A stretch of 32,574 bases of DNA from an uncultured Bacillota bacterium (GCA_937973635.1 CALJJZ010000086.1:1-32574), one strand, 5' to 3'. Positions 22,918 to 31,769 are shown, counted from the stretch's first letter. Numbers and translations: made by a program. The notes: a model not told the origin generated them from the letters alone.

Positions 22918-22958
22918 ACTGCCCGCCACGCCTTGCCGGCAGGGCCATGGGGAAGGGC

Positions 22959-23006
22959 AAAAAAAGCGGGCGCCTTCCCAGCAGGGGGGGAAGGCGCCCG
23001 CTTTCA
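22959..23006. terminator. Bidirectional intrinsic terminator
   Basis: A perfect 15-bp stem AGCGGGCGCCTTCCC (22965-22979) / GGGAAGGCGCCCGCT (22988-23002). Seven As lie before it, giving a T-run on the minus strand after the RDD gene; on the plus strand TTTC follows, ending the HAD gene. Confidence 0.85.
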
Positions 23007-23029
23007 GGCCCCCAAAATAAGCAGTGCTG

Positions 23030-23503
23030 CTATTCTTCCCGGTCTGCCACTGCCGCAGCAGGCATGGTGTCGATGACCTGGGTATGGGCGATCTTGTCGC
23101 CCAGGCGCTTGCCGTCGGGCTGGGTTAAGACGAGGACGGATTCAATAATTCCCAGGATTGCAGCGACAATGGAGCCTACCACCCAGCCTATGAGAGGGAT
23201 AACCATGATTATGGTCCCGATGGCCAGGGGGATGTTGCGGCGCACAGAGATCGCCCAGTCGATCTCCCCATCTCCTTCGCTGAGGACGACCTCAAGGTTC
23301 ATTAATTTTTTGCCGATACTTTTGTTGCGGAAATCATTGTTTTTCAGGAGCTCAAAGACAATGGCGTCCTTGGTCAGGATATAGGCCGCTCCGATCAGGA
23401 ACCCGATAAAGGGAATAACTGAAGAGAAGATACCGGCAATAACTCCGTCAATTAAGGCAGCGACGAAGCGGCGGACCAGGTTGGCCTTCGGTAATGCAGG
23501 CAT
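23030..23503 (-). CDS. RDD-family membrane protein
   Basis: 157 residues with three or four membrane helices. The N-terminal NLVRRFVAALIDGVIAGIFS has the Arg and paired Asp pattern (R...D) that names the family, followed by RNKSIGKKLMNLEVVL and DGKRLGDKIAHTQVID, both standard RDD blocks. RDD proteins are poorly characterised; some act in ion transport. ATG 23503 is 8 nt after AGGAGG (23512-23517); the GTG at 23512 overlaps the ribosome site and is rejected. Confidence 0.88.
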   Translation of the reverse strand: MPALPKANLVRRFVAALIDGVIAGIFSSVIPFIGFLIGAAYILTKDAIVFELLKNNDFRNKSIGKKLMNLEVVLSEGDGEIDWAISVRRNIPLAIGTIIMVIPLIGWVVGSIVAAILGIIESVLVLTQPDGKRLGDKIAHTQVIDTMPAAAVADREE

Positions 23504-23696
23504 GGATGCCACCTCCTTCCTTCATAATATTCCCCAGACAATTCATTATACCTAAGGCTACGTGGAAAAACAATCTTTTTCCCAGGGGGTAGCTAGTGCA
23601 GGCATTTCAGCTTTTAAAATCCGGGCGGGGGTTGCTGCTGGTTTGCTAGGGCGGCTTATGCTTTATGCCTACCCTAAAGGTGAAAAAACGGTAGTA

Positions 23697-23736
23697 AATT
23701 TTGCGGGGTAACGGAGCAGCCGTTAATTTTGCGGGG
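23697..23736. repeat. 12-bp direct repeat around an AACGG/CCGTT hairpin
   Basis: AATTTTGCGGGG occurs at 23697-23708 and again at 23725-23736, flanking AACGG-AGCAG-CCGTT (23710-23724). The second copy is the last codons of the EamA gene, so this may be a short tandem duplication of its 3' end. Confidence 0.5.
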
Positions 23737-24631
23737 CAGCAAGACGGTTTTTGCTGTTACGGCCGGCAGCGGTAACCAGGGAGATGCCCAGGATTACAAC
23801 GGCACCTCCCAGCAGCTGTGTGGTGCCCAGCACCTCCTGCAGGGTAAAGGCCCCTCCCAGCACGCCAAAAACCGGTACCAGGTTGATGAAAGCTGTAGCC
23901 GTGGTGGAGCCCAGGGTTTTCAGGCCGTAGAGATAAAGAAAGTATGCCGCTGCGGAACAAAAAACGCCAAGGTAAGCCAGGTTAAGGATAACGACGGGCG
24001 TGAACAGGGCGCTGTCTAGCCCCTGCGGCAGGGCCAGGGCGCCCATCAGGGCCATACCCGTGAGGGTCTGGAAAAAGGTCAGATAGAAGCTGTGATATTT
24101 TAACAGCAGGGGCACGTTGAGCCTTGTATATAAGACCCAGGTGCCGGCGGCGAGGAAGACGAGGAGGTTGCCCCGCAGGTTTTCCAGGGCCGGCTGGTTA
24201 TGGGCAGCGGCAGTAACAATGATGTAGACGCCGGTTATGGAAAGGAGGATCCCGCACCAGCGCAGGAGGGGATGGCGTTCCTTTAAAAAAATAGTCCCGG
24301 CCAGGGCATTGAGGGCTGGTGTTGCCGCCACGATGAGGGAAGCGGTGCCGGCGGTGGTAAAGCGCAGGCCGTTGTTCTCGAAAATAAAGTAGAGGAACAT
24401 GCCCGTGGCGCCGCCGGCGGCCATACGTAGCAGGTCGCGGCCGGACGGTTTCCGGCGGGGGCTTAAAAGGGCGGCCAGGCCCAGGGGCAGAGCGGCCACG
24501 GCCAGGCGGAGAAAGGCGACCTGGACGGGAAGCAGGGTCCCGAGGAGGACCTTAGTGCTGCTGAAACTAAGGCCCCAGAAAAAGGCGCTAAAGAGTAAAG
24601 CCAAAACGGCGGCTGCCTGTTGCTGCTTCAT
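23723..24631 (-). CDS. EamA / DMT-superfamily permease
   Basis: 302 residues, ten predicted membrane helices arranged as two EamA halves. N-terminal ALLFSAFFWGLSFSSTKVLL, then FLRLAVAALPLG, LYFIFENNGLRFTTAGTASL and LNALAGTIFLKERHPLLRW are the family blocks; the second half ends INLVPVFGVLGGAFTLQEVL. Likely an exporter of amino acids or small metabolites; substrate unknown. AAAGGAG before ATG 24631. A TATAAT on the minus strand at about 24670 may be its -10. Monocistronic, divergent from hflX. Confidence 0.9.
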   Translation of the reverse strand: MKQQQAAAVLALLFSAFFWGLSFSSTKVLLGTLLPVQVAFLRLAVAALPLGLAALLSPRRKPSGRDLLRMAAGGATGMFLYFIFENNGLRFTTAGTASLIVAATPALNALAGTIFLKERHPLLRWCGILLSITGVYIIVTAAAHNQPALENLRGNLLVFLAAGTWVLYTRLNVPLLLKYHSFYLTFFQTLTGMALMGALALPQGLDSALFTPVVILNLAYLGVFCSAAAYFLYLYGLKTLGSTTATAFINLVPVFGVLGGAFTLQEVLGTTQLLGGAVVILGISLVTAAGRNSKNRLAAPQN

Positions 24632-24739
24632 AGATGAAAGCTCCTTTGCGCGGCACTTTAATAATTATAACAATATGCTAAAATAAAAACAGCAGGAGGC
24701 AAAATTTTTTACTCTGTACCTATACCTAGAAAAAAGGAG

Positions 24740-26026
24740 ATGTTGACTGTCAGCCAGAGAGAAAAAGCTATCCTGGTGGGCCTTTTTAAGGGGGGCAGCC
24801 GGGAAGAGAAAGAAACGGCCATGCAGGAGCTGGCGCTCCTGACCCGGACGGCAGGGGCAGAGGTGGTGGCTGTACTTACCCAAAAGAGGGCGGAACCGGA
24901 TGCGGCCTACTATATCGGCGAGGGTAAAGCGGCGGAGCTGGCAGAGACGGCGCGCCGGCACGGAGCCGGCCTGGTCATCTTTAATGACGAGCTTTCCCCT
25001 TCCCAGCTGCGTAACCTTGACCGGCTGACGGGGTTAAAGATCATCGACCGCACGGCTCTGATCCTGGATATCTTTGCCGAGCGCGCCAGGTCCCGGGAGG
25101 GGAAGCTGCAGGTAGAGCTGGCTCGTCTGCAGTATATGTTGCCCCGTTTAAGCGGCCTGGGCAACCAGCTCTCCCGCCTGGGCGGGGGTATTGGCACCCG
25201 CGGCCCCGGGGAAACCCAGCTCGAAGCGGACCGCCGGGTTATCCGCCGCCGTATCGGCGAGTTAAAAAAAGAAATAGCCGCCCTTAGACAGCACCGCTCC
25301 CTGCACCGGCAGCGCCGGCAGAAAAGCGGTATTCCCTTGCTCAGCCTGGTGGGCTATACCAACGCAGGGAAATCGACGCTGCTTAATGCCCTGACAGGGT
25401 CGGATCTCTACACCGAGGACAAACTGTTTGCCACCCTGGATCCCTCTGTGCGCCGCGGCACCCTTACTGCCGGACGCAGTGTCCTCTTTGCCGATACGGT
25501 GGGCTTTATCCACCATCTGCCGAAGACCCTGGAGACGGCCTTTCGCGCTACCCTGGAGGAGATCTCGGCCGCCGACCTGTTGTTGCACGTGGTTGATCTG
25601 AGTCACGCCGCTTATCTGGAGCATCTGGCCGTGGTCAGGGAGCATTTAAAGCGGCTCCTGCCCGACTACCATGCCCGGGAGCTCCTTGTTTTTAATAAGG
25701 TGGATCTCTGCCGGGACACGGGGGACTTTGCTTGCCTGGAACGGGAATTCCCCTGGTCCTGTTTTATCTCCGCCCGGACAGGCCTGGGCCTGGAGCATTT
25801 GCGCTATAAAGCGGCCTTGCTCCTGGAAAGGGAATTCCGGCAGATCAAGGTCTACCTTCCCTATGGCGAGGGCGCCCTTTACCAGGAGATCCGGCGGAGC
25901 GGCAATGTGCTGGCGGTGGAATACAAGCCCACCTACCAGACTGTAATCGCCCGGGTGGACCGGGCCCTGGCGGCGCGTTTGCACCCGTTTCTGGAAGAGC
26001 CGGAGACTGAGCCGGGCCTGCATTAG
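24740..26026 (+). CDS. hflX: GTPase HflX
   Basis: 428 residues. The N-terminal HflX domain (about 1-190) includes YYIGEGKAAELAE, DELSPSQLRNLDRLTG, IDRTALILDIFAERARSREG and the loop GGIGTRGPGETQLEADRR. The G domain follows: G1 GYTNAGKSTLLN near residue 205, G2 region around ATLDPSVRRG, G3 DTVGFI, G4 NKVD, G5 ISART. HflX binds and splits 70S ribosomes, especially after stress. AAAAGGAG abuts ATG 24740 with no spacer, which is unusual; TTG 24743 is next in frame. Followed 79 bp later by the B3/B4 gene in the same direction. Confidence 0.95.
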   Translation: MLTVSQREKAILVGLFKGGSREEKETAMQELALLTRTAGAEVVAVLTQKRAEPDAAYYIGEGKAAELAETARRHGAGLVIFNDELSPSQLRNLDRLTGLKIIDRTALILDIFAERARSREGKLQVELARLQYMLPRLSGLGNQLSRLGGGIGTRGPGETQLEADRRVIRRRIGELKKEIAALRQHRSLHRQRRQKSGIPLLSLVGYTNAGKSTLLNALTGSDLYTEDKLFATLDPSVRRGTLTAGRSVLFADTVGFIHHLPKTLETAFRATLEEISAADLLLHVVDLSHAAYLEHLAVVREHLKRLLPDYHARELLVFNKVDLCRDTGDFACLEREFPWSCFISARTGLGLEHLRYKAALLLEREFRQIKVYLPYGEGALYQEIRRSGNVLAVEYKPTYQTVIARVDRALAARLHPFLEEPETEPGLH

Positions 26027-26105
26027 GCGGCCCCCGGAAGCCCGGGTGCGGCGGCGGAGATCCGGCCGCAGAGCTTTAAGGATATAAAAACAGGAGGCTA
26101 AAACG

Positions 26106-26810
26106 ATGCGCTTTATCGTTGCGGAGGAGGTCTTTAGTGTTCTTGCGGACGCCTGTTTTGGCGTCGTGGTGGCCAGGGGGATCGACAACCGGGCTGGAAG
26201 GCCAGAGATCCGGGAGATGCTGGCCGACAGCGTTAAGAAGGTGGTGGCGGAGCTGGGCCCGGCCAAGATCAAGGAAGACGCCAGGATCGTCCCTTACCGC
26301 CAAGCTTTTTTGCAGCTTGGCTTTAACCCCAATAAGTTTGCTCCTTCCGTGGAGGCGCTGCTTGGCAGGGTCCTCAAAGGGGGGCAGGTGCCGAGCATCA
26401 ACAATATCGTTGACCTGGCCAACGCCGTCTCTGTTAAATATATTCTCCCCATCGGCGCCCATGACCTGGATCAAGCAGCAGGCGATATCTTTGTCCGTTT
26501 TTCGGTGCCGGGTGATACCTTTGTTCCCTTTGGTTCCACCGAGGCCGAGGCCCCTGCTCCCGGGGAGCTTGTGTACGCCAGCGGTAGCGAGATTAAAACG
26601 CGCCGGTGGATCTGGAGACAGAGCGAAAAGGGCAAGATTACGGAAGAAAGCCGCCATGTCTTTTTCCCCATCGATGGTTTCCGCACGGTGAACGGTGCTG
26701 CTGTGCTCGCGGCCCGCGACGAGCTAGCGGTGGCAGTGCGCCGTTTTTTTAATTGTGAGGTTAAAACCGGGTTTGTGGACAGAGACAACCAGTCCCTGGC
26801 CCTGGACTAA
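26106..26810 (+). CDS. B3/B4 tRNA-binding domain protein
   Basis: 234 residues related to the B3/B4 editing domain of the phenylalanyl-tRNA synthetase beta chain (COG3382). Seen: GVVVARGIDNRAGRPEI, then YRQAFLQLGFNPNKFAPSVEALLGRVLKG and PSINNIVDLANAVSVKYILPIGAHDLD, which is the family core, with RRWIWRQSEKGKIT and FFPIDGFRTVNG later. A free-standing protein of this type may deacylate mischarged tRNA; this is family inference. AGGAGG ribosome site before ATG 26106. Probably cotranscribed with hflX. Confidence 0.9.
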   Translation: MRFIVAEEVFSVLADACFGVVVARGIDNRAGRPEIREMLADSVKKVVAELGPAKIKEDARIVPYRQAFLQLGFNPNKFAPSVEALLGRVLKGGQVPSINNIVDLANAVSVKYILPIGAHDLDQAAGDIFVRFSVPGDTFVPFGSTEAEAPAPGELVYASGSEIKTRRWIWRQSEKGKITEESRHVFFPIDGFRTVNGAAVLAARDELAVAVRRFFNCEVKTGFVDRDNQSLALD

Positions 26811-26836
26811 GCAGTTGAGTGGAAAGACTTTTTCTC

Positions 26837-27670
26837 TCACCCCTCGATCTGCAACAGCTTTGCTGCATTGCCTCCCAGTATTTTTTCTATGGCCTCCCGG
26901 GAGAGGGGCAGGTTCCTGATCGTTTCCACATTTTTGGCCAGATCGGGCACCCCGGGCCAGTCGGAACCGAAAAGCACTTTGTCCGCCAGTTTTTCCAGTT
27001 CGGGGAAATAGGTCATGAGCTTGTGGGCGGGGAGCCCGGCAACTTCAAGGTATACGTTGGCGTGCAGGCGGCTGAGGAAAGCGGCCTGGTCATACCAGAA
27101 TCCCCTGCCCCCGTGCACGAGGATGATGGTCATGCCGGGGAAATCGACGGCCACATCATCGAGGTAAAGGGGTTCTCCGTATTTTATCTTTGCTCTCCGA
27201 AAAACAGAAGAGCCGGTATGGAACATGACCGGGATCTGCAGTTTCTCCGCCCGGGCATAAAGGGGGTACAGGGAACTTTCGTTGGGGTAAAAGTGCTGGT
27301 ATGTGGGATACATCTTTAAGCCGCGGAAACCCAGCTCCACGAGGCGGGACAGCTCCTGAGCCATATCCACGCTCAAAGCGGGGTTGATGCTGGCAAAGGG
27401 AATGAGGCTTTTGCGCCCGCGGCAAAACTCAAGGACGTATTCATTAGAGCATATCCCTGTTACGGCGGGGGTGAGCTCCGCCATTACCACTCCGTAATCG
27501 ATGCCGCATTGCTGCAGGTACTCGCAGAACAAGTCCGGGTCTTGGTAACGGCAGATGACGCGCTGCCATTTTTCCTCGCCGTGCATGGTCTTAATCCATT
27601 CCCGGTAACTTTCGTTATATTGCTCATAAAAGACGGTATGGAGATGAAAATCAATAACGGGTGCAGCCAA
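26837..27670 (-). CDS. Amidohydrolase-2 family metal-dependent hydrolase
   Basis: 277 residues with a TIM-barrel metal site. VIDFHLHT near the start has the H-x-H pair, IPVMFHTGSS and IILVHGGRGFWYD supply later metal His residues, and VLFGSDWPGVPD gives the C-terminal Asp. The family includes decarboxylases such as ACMSD and amidohydrolases; substrate unknown. Start TTG 27670 is chosen because GGAGGAGG stands 7 nt upstream; the frame extends to GTG 27694. Stop at 26837 is 27 bp from the convergent B3/B4 gene. It follows the MFS gene by 20 bp in one operon, so a transported compound may be its substrate. Confidence 0.85.
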   Translation of the reverse strand: MAAPVIDFHLHTVFYEQYNESYREWIKTMHGEEKWQRVICRYQDPDLFCEYLQQCGIDYGVVMAELTPAVTGICSNEYVLEFCRGRKSLIPFASINPALSVDMAQELSRLVELGFRGLKMYPTYQHFYPNESSLYPLYARAEKLQIPVMFHTGSSVFRRAKIKYGEPLYLDDVAVDFPGMTIILVHGGRGFWYDQAAFLSRLHANVYLEVAGLPAHKLMTYFPELEKLADKVLFGSDWPGVPDLAKNVETIRNLPLSREAIEKILGGNAAKLLQIEG

Positions 27671-27690
27671 AAGTATTCCTCCTCCGGTAA

Positions 27691-28872
27691 TCACTCCGGG
27701 TTTTTAAAAGCCCCTTTTTTAAGGAAGTACTGCGGTAAGGCCGGGGTAAGGAAAAGGGAGACGGTAACAGCCGTCAAAAAGGGGGAGACGGCCGCCGGCG
27801 ATTGCTTGAGCAGGCCGCCAAGGGGCGGGACCAGGGCGGCGCCCAGGGAAAAAAAGATAAAAAAAATCCCCGTGGCCAACCCTTTCCACGCCGGGTCGCT
27901 GTATTTGGCCACCAGCTCCAAGAGGGCGGGGAAGAGGAGGCCAAAACCCAGCCCGTAGAGGGCCAGGGCCAAGAAGAGGGCCGGGAGATGATGCAGATAG
28001 TAAATTAAAAAAAGGGCAAGGTTAAAAAGGGCAAAACCGGCCAGGATATAGCTTAATAGCTTATGCCGCGCCGCCAGCAAAGGCCAGAACAGCTGCGCGG
28101 TTATGGCTGCAGCGGCAAAAACGGCGAAAAGCGCGCCCGTTACAGCCGGAGAAGCGCCCAGGGCTTCGGCCTGCAGGGGCAGAAAAGAGGCGAGGGTCCC
28201 CGTAGCCCCCATCAGGGCAAAGATCATGAGGAAAGCCAGCCTCAGGGGGCCGGTACCCATGATCTTCCTGTAGTCTTTGGCCGGGGAGATCCTTCTGCCG
28301 GTGGGCTTTGTGTGCTCTTGCCAAAAAAAGATAATCAAAATGGCCGGCAGGACCATGAGCGCAGCTATGGTCAGGTAAGCCTGGGCATAGCCGCGCCAGG
28401 CGGCGAGGATACCTGCCAGCGGCGGGCCGGTGAGGGAGGCTAGGCCGATGGAGACGCCAAAAAAAGACATCCTCCGGGATAAGTTGTCTTTGAGTTCCCT
28501 GGCGGGCACAGCCGTGAGGTAAACCAGCGTAACCGGCACCACCAGCCCGCCGGCAAAGCCGTGGACGGCCCTGATAAGCAGCAGAGCCGGGGCTGAAGGG
28601 GCCCAGGCATAGGCGAAAAGGCTGATGGTGATCATTACGATGCCCGCCGTTAGGGGCTGCTTCCAGTTTTTGGCGTCACAGCAGTGGCCGCCGAGGAGGT
28701 TCCCCAGGATATTAAAAAGGGAGTACGTGCCCACGATGAGGCCCAGCAGGAAGGGGGTGGCCCCCAGAGAACGGGCCAGAGGCGCAAGGAGGGGCAGCTG
28801 AAAATGGGTGTCAAAAAAGAGGAAATAGACGACGATAAAGACGATGTAAAGGTTTTTCCCCTCGGTGTTCAT
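27691..28872 (-). CDS. MFS transporter
   Basis: 393 residues, twelve predicted helices. Helix 1 FIVVYFLFFDTHFQLPLLAP, motif region SLFNILGNLLGGHCCDAKNW between helices 2 and 3, RAVHGFAGGLVVPVTLVYL in helix 4, and GPPLAGILAAWRG in helix 5 are standard MFS features. It is upstream of the amidohydrolase in a two-gene operon. No ribosome site precedes ATG 28872, and an extended -10 promoter ends only a few bases before it, so the mRNA may be leaderless. Confidence 0.9.
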   Translation of the reverse strand: MNTEGKNLYIVFIVVYFLFFDTHFQLPLLAPLARSLGATPFLLGLIVGTYSLFNILGNLLGGHCCDAKNWKQPLTAGIVMITISLFAYAWAPSAPALLLIRAVHGFAGGLVVPVTLVYLTAVPARELKDNLSRRMSFFGVSIGLASLTGPPLAGILAAWRGYAQAYLTIAALMVLPAILIIFFWQEHTKPTGRRISPAKDYRKIMGTGPLRLAFLMIFALMGATGTLASFLPLQAEALGASPAVTGALFAVFAAAAITAQLFWPLLAARHKLLSYILAGFALFNLALFLIYYLHHLPALFLALALYGLGFGLLFPALLELVAKYSDPAWKGLATGIFFIFFSLGAALVPPLGGLLKQSPAAVSPFLTAVTVSLFLTPALPQYFLKKGAFKNPE

Positions 28873-28879
28873 GGTTATA

Positions 28880-28909
28880 ATATTAGCATATCCGGGCAGG
28901 TAAGCTCAA
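28880..28909 (-). promoter_or_regulatory. Promoter of the MFS-amidohydrolase operon (leaderless)
   Basis: On the minus strand TTGAGC (28909-28904), an 18-bp spacer, and extended TGC-TAATAT (-10 at 28885-28880). A normal start site would fall at 28873-28872, that is, at the ATG itself. Confidence 0.45.
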
Positions 28910-28943
28910 TAAAAAATCTTTATCTTTTAAGGAGGCTGCAGCT

Positions 28944-29465
28944 ATGGGCGGCGCGCTGTTGGTGATCGATATGCTGAAGGATTTCCTGGAACGGGAAGGC
29001 GCCCTTTATCTCGGAGAGGGGGCCACAGAGGAGTTCAGGCAAAAAGTGGCCTCCCGCCTGGAAGCGTGGCGCCAAAAAGGAGGGCCGATTTTCTATGTCA
29101 TGGACAGACATCTGCCCCATGATGCGGAGTTTAAAATGTTCCCGCCGCACTGCCTGGCCGGCGCCTGGGGCGGCGAGGTGGTGGAGGAGCTGGCGCCCCG
29201 CCAGGAGGATTACCTGGTCTTTAAACGCCGTTACAGTGCCTTTTATGGCACAGACCTTGATTTAACCCTGCGGGAGCTGGGTGTGACCGAGCTGGAACTT
29301 GCAGGGGTCTGCACCCAGATCTGCGTCCTCTATACGGCGGCTGACGCGCGGATGCGCCATTATGGGGTAACGGTGAGGAAAGACTGCGTGGCCTCTTTTG
29401 ACGCGGCGGCCCATGCCTTTGCTTTGAAGGAGATGGAAAAAACCCTAGGTGTGAAAGTAATTTAA
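28944..29465 (+). CDS. Isochorismatase-fold cysteine hydrolase (nicotinamidase-like)
   Basis: 173 residues. The cysteine-hydrolase triad is visible: D9 in LLVIDMLKDFL, K94 in VFKRRYSAFYGT and C127 in GVCTQICVLYTAADA. A nicotinamidase-style metal site is suggested by D54, H56 and H69 (MDRHLPHD ... FPPHC). It may therefore hydrolyse nicotinamide to nicotinate, feeding NAD synthesis, but relatives act on other amides. AAGGAGG lies 7-8 nt before ATG 28944. It is divergent from the MFS operon and ends at a shared terminator. Confidence 0.88.
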   Translation: MGGALLVIDMLKDFLEREGALYLGEGATEEFRQKVASRLEAWRQKGGPIFYVMDRHLPHDAEFKMFPPHCLAGAWGGEVVEELAPRQEDYLVFKRRYSAFYGTDLDLTLRELGVTELELAGVCTQICVLYTAADARMRHYGVTVRKDCVASFDAAAHAFALKEMEKTLGVKVI

Positions 29466-29481
29466 GGGCGGCGGGGAAAAG

Positions 29482-29515
29482 GCGGCCCCGGCCATGGCAG
29501 TCTGGCCGGGGCCGC
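29482..29515. terminator. Strong hairpin terminator between convergent genes
   Basis: 13-bp stem GCGGCCCCGGCCA (29482-29494) / TGGCCGGGGCCGC (29503-29515). On the minus strand CTTTTCC follows, serving the Ig-like gene; on the plus strand the T-run is poor. Confidence 0.75.
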
Positions 29516-29553
29516 AGCTTATGGTTTATCTTGGTGCAGCAGGCCTTTTTGCC

Positions 29554-31017
29554 TTACGCTCTGGTACTGTCTGTGGACAGCCGCACTACAAAGACGGCAA
29601 AAAGATTGTCGCTAACCGCCCAGATCCAGAGAGTCCCCGCTTCGGCTTCGTCCGTAACGGTGAGCACTCCCTTGTCCAGCGTTGCCCCGGGGATTGGGGT
29701 CTGGCTGCCGCCCTGGGGCGACAGCAGCCAGACGACCTCTTCTGTTGCTATCTCCTGGCCGTACTGATCCAGGACAGCGGCCGTATATACTGCCTCCACT
29801 TTTTGGCCCTCTTCCGGCAGGATGACCTCTTCTTCCCCTGCAATGACTATGCTTGTAGCTACGGGATGGTAGACCTTGACGGCCTTCTGGGCACTGAGTG
29901 TAAGGTTATCGCCGGTGGTATGGGTAGCTTTCAGGGTGAAGACTGTTTCTTCGCCGGCTCCGGGCAGTTGGGTCAGGGTGACTTTCCCCTTATCCAGCAC
30001 CAGCCCGGCAACGGGGTCTGCCGACCAGGCAACGGCGGCATTTTCCATGACTTTACCTTCTTGGTCCCTGACCAGGGCCGTGTACGTAAGGGAGAGGCTT
30101 TCTTGCCCCTCCTGCAGGGCTACAAAGTCTTTGCCCAGGATCTCCAGGGTGTAAGCCTGCGGGATATAGACTTTGACCTCAAGGGTGGCGCTAAGCTGGC
30201 CGCATGTCGCCTTTACGGTGAAACTCCCTGCCCGGGGAGGGACGACGACTGTCAGGTCGCCGTCAATGGAGATGGAGATATCTTCATAGTCCTGCGTAAT
30301 CACGAACCAGCTCACAGCTTCCCCCGGCATGGCTGTACCTTTCTGGTCTTTGACGGTGGCGCTGTAAGTCAGGGTCAGGGGCCCCGTGGCTCCTGCCTGG
30401 AAAGTTACGAGGGCTTCGCCCTTAAGTTCAATGGCGCTGGCTTTTTGCTTGTACAGCTCCACGTCAAGCTTTGCCGTAAAAACCCTTTGACTCTCCCCTT
30501 CATTATAAACGGCTTGAAGGGTTATGGTCTGCGGTCCGGCAAGGGAGGTGACCAGGAGGACACCGCTGGCGGTATCAAGGCTTACCCCCGGTGTGGCGTC
30601 TTGCAGGGACCAGGCCGCGTCAACTTTTGTTTCTTTATTTTCCTTGTCCACGAGCAATGCTGCGTAGGTCACGGTTACGGCCCCTTCTGCAGGGATAACA
30701 ACCTGTTCCTGGCCTTTAAGTACCATTTTTACGGCTTCTTTTCCCTGTTCGACCCTGTTTCTTAGGGCCTCGGCAAATCTGAGCCGGATACCCGGGGGTA
30801 GTACCTCCCTGCCCTGCAGCCCTGGCGGCAGGCCGCCTTTTTCCACCAGCCCGGGCGGGATCTCTTTCCCCGCCAGCCCGGGCGGGAAGACTTCAGGCGA
30901 GCCATTTGTTGTTTTTCTGACAAGGCCAGGCGGCGCTGCCGCGGCCAGGGCCGCCAGCCCCAGGGAAAGGAGTAAGATAAGGGTTAAAGTGAGGGCTCCT
31001 CGAGAAAAATTTTTCAT
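29554..31017 (-). CDS. Secreted protein with PPGL repeats and Ig-like domains
   Basis: 487 residues. Signal peptide 1-28 (FSRGALTLTLILLLSLGLAA). Residues 29-80 contain four PPGL motifs and a PPGI, spaced 9-16 residues apart with Lys, Arg and Glu between them. Four tandem Ig-like (Big-type) domains follow, at about 95-190, 190-290, 290-390 and 390-487, each beginning with an IEL or LEI strand and a V-T-Y-A/T-A block. No transmembrane anchor or sortase motif is at the C-terminus, so it is probably released or held by PPGL interactions. AAGGAGG before ATG 31017. Role unknown; adhesion or envelope binding is an inference. Confidence 0.85.
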   Translation of the reverse strand: MKNFSRGALTLTLILLLSLGLAALAAAAPPGLVRKTTNGSPEVFPPGLAGKEIPPGLVEKGGLPPGLQGREVLPPGIRLRFAEALRNRVEQGKEAVKMVLKGQEQVVIPAEGAVTVTYAALLVDKENKETKVDAAWSLQDATPGVSLDTASGVLLVTSLAGPQTITLQAVYNEGESQRVFTAKLDVELYKQKASAIELKGEALVTFQAGATGPLTLTYSATVKDQKGTAMPGEAVSWFVITQDYEDISISIDGDLTVVVPPRAGSFTVKATCGQLSATLEVKVYIPQAYTLEILGKDFVALQEGQESLSLTYTALVRDQEGKVMENAAVAWSADPVAGLVLDKGKVTLTQLPGAGEETVFTLKATHTTGDNLTLSAQKAVKVYHPVATSIVIAGEEEVILPEEGQKVEAVYTAAVLDQYGQEIATEEVVWLLSPQGGSQTPIPGATLDKGVLTVTDEAEAGTLWIWAVSDNLFAVFVVRLSTDSTRA

Positions 31018-31093
31018 TATTTTAGGCCTCCTTAAGATGTTCTCTCTAAAATAATACTACGTCCACAAAAAATTTTTTAGGGGTATGTCCTGC

Positions 31094-31126
31094 GAAAAAA
31101 AAACAGGGCAAAGCAGAGCTCCCTGT
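31094..31126 (-). terminator. Intrinsic terminator of the phosphodiesterase gene
   Basis: ACAGGG (31103-31108) / CCCTGT (31121-31126) followed on the minus strand by nine Ts. Confidence 0.7.
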
Positions 31127-31160
31127 CCTGGAAATTTTGGCCGGGGCTTTGGCGTTAATG

Positions 31161-31688
31161 CTAATAAAGGGGCAGTATCTCCCCTTTAAGCTCGTTCTCC
31201 TGCAGGTAAAGGCGGCCGCAGCTCGGGCCGCTGCCCGAGCGCGGGTCTCCCGGGGAGCCGGGGTTAAAGAGCAGGACCCCGCCTGTGTACCCCAGGTAAG
31301 GGAAATGGCTGTGCCCGAAGACGATGCCTTTTAAGCCTTCACCTTTAAAAAACTGCATGGCCCATTGGGGCAGCTTGCTGCGGTCGCCCCCGCTCCCGTG
31401 GACCAGGCCGATCTTTATCCCCCCGCGTAGCTCGATTATCTTTGCTTTTCCCAGCCTTTGCTGCAGGTAAGGGGGGTCCATGTTGCCTGCCACGGCCTCT
31501 ACCGGTGCTATGGCCTTTAACTCCAGCAAGACCTCTTCTTCCACCAGGTCCCCTGCGTGCAGGATCAGTTCCACTCCCTCCAGCGCTTTAAAAAGGGACG
31601 GGGGCAGCAAAACCGCCCGCGTGGGGATATGGGTGTCGGAGACGACCCCGATCAGGCCTCGCACCAGGTTGTATTTTACCCTTTGCAT
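31161..31688 (-). CDS. Metallophosphoesterase (YfcE-like phosphodiesterase)
   Basis: 175 residues with the calcineurin-like metal motifs in order: GVVSDTH (D18, H20), ILHAGDLV, AVAGNMD, LVHGSGGDRS and GIVFGHSHFPY. The size and the compact layout match the YfcE/MJ0936 group of phosphodiesterases. ATG 31688 follows GAGGGGAACGCC. No partner gene; the MFS remnant upstream is in the same direction. Substrate unknown. Confidence 0.9.
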   Translation of the reverse strand: MQRVKYNLVRGLIGVVSDTHIPTRAVLLPPSLFKALEGVELILHAGDLVEEEVLLELKAIAPVEAVAGNMDPPYLQQRLGKAKIIELRGGIKIGLVHGSGGDRSKLPQWAMQFFKGEGLKGIVFGHSHFPYLGYTGGVLLFNPGSPGDPRSGSGPSCGRLYLQENELKGEILPLY

Positions 31689-31769
31689 GGGCGTTCCCCT
31701 CCTTTAGTGGCAATGACGCTTTTTGGTTTCTGGCTTAAGCTGCCCTGTTCAGGTGCAGCGGCTGCCGCT

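Noticed and set aside
29494-30765. A 423-codon open frame on the plus strand
   Set aside because: It is wholly antisense to the Ig-like gene, which has a signal peptide, domain repeats and a ribosome site. The antisense product has no recognisable domain or start signal.
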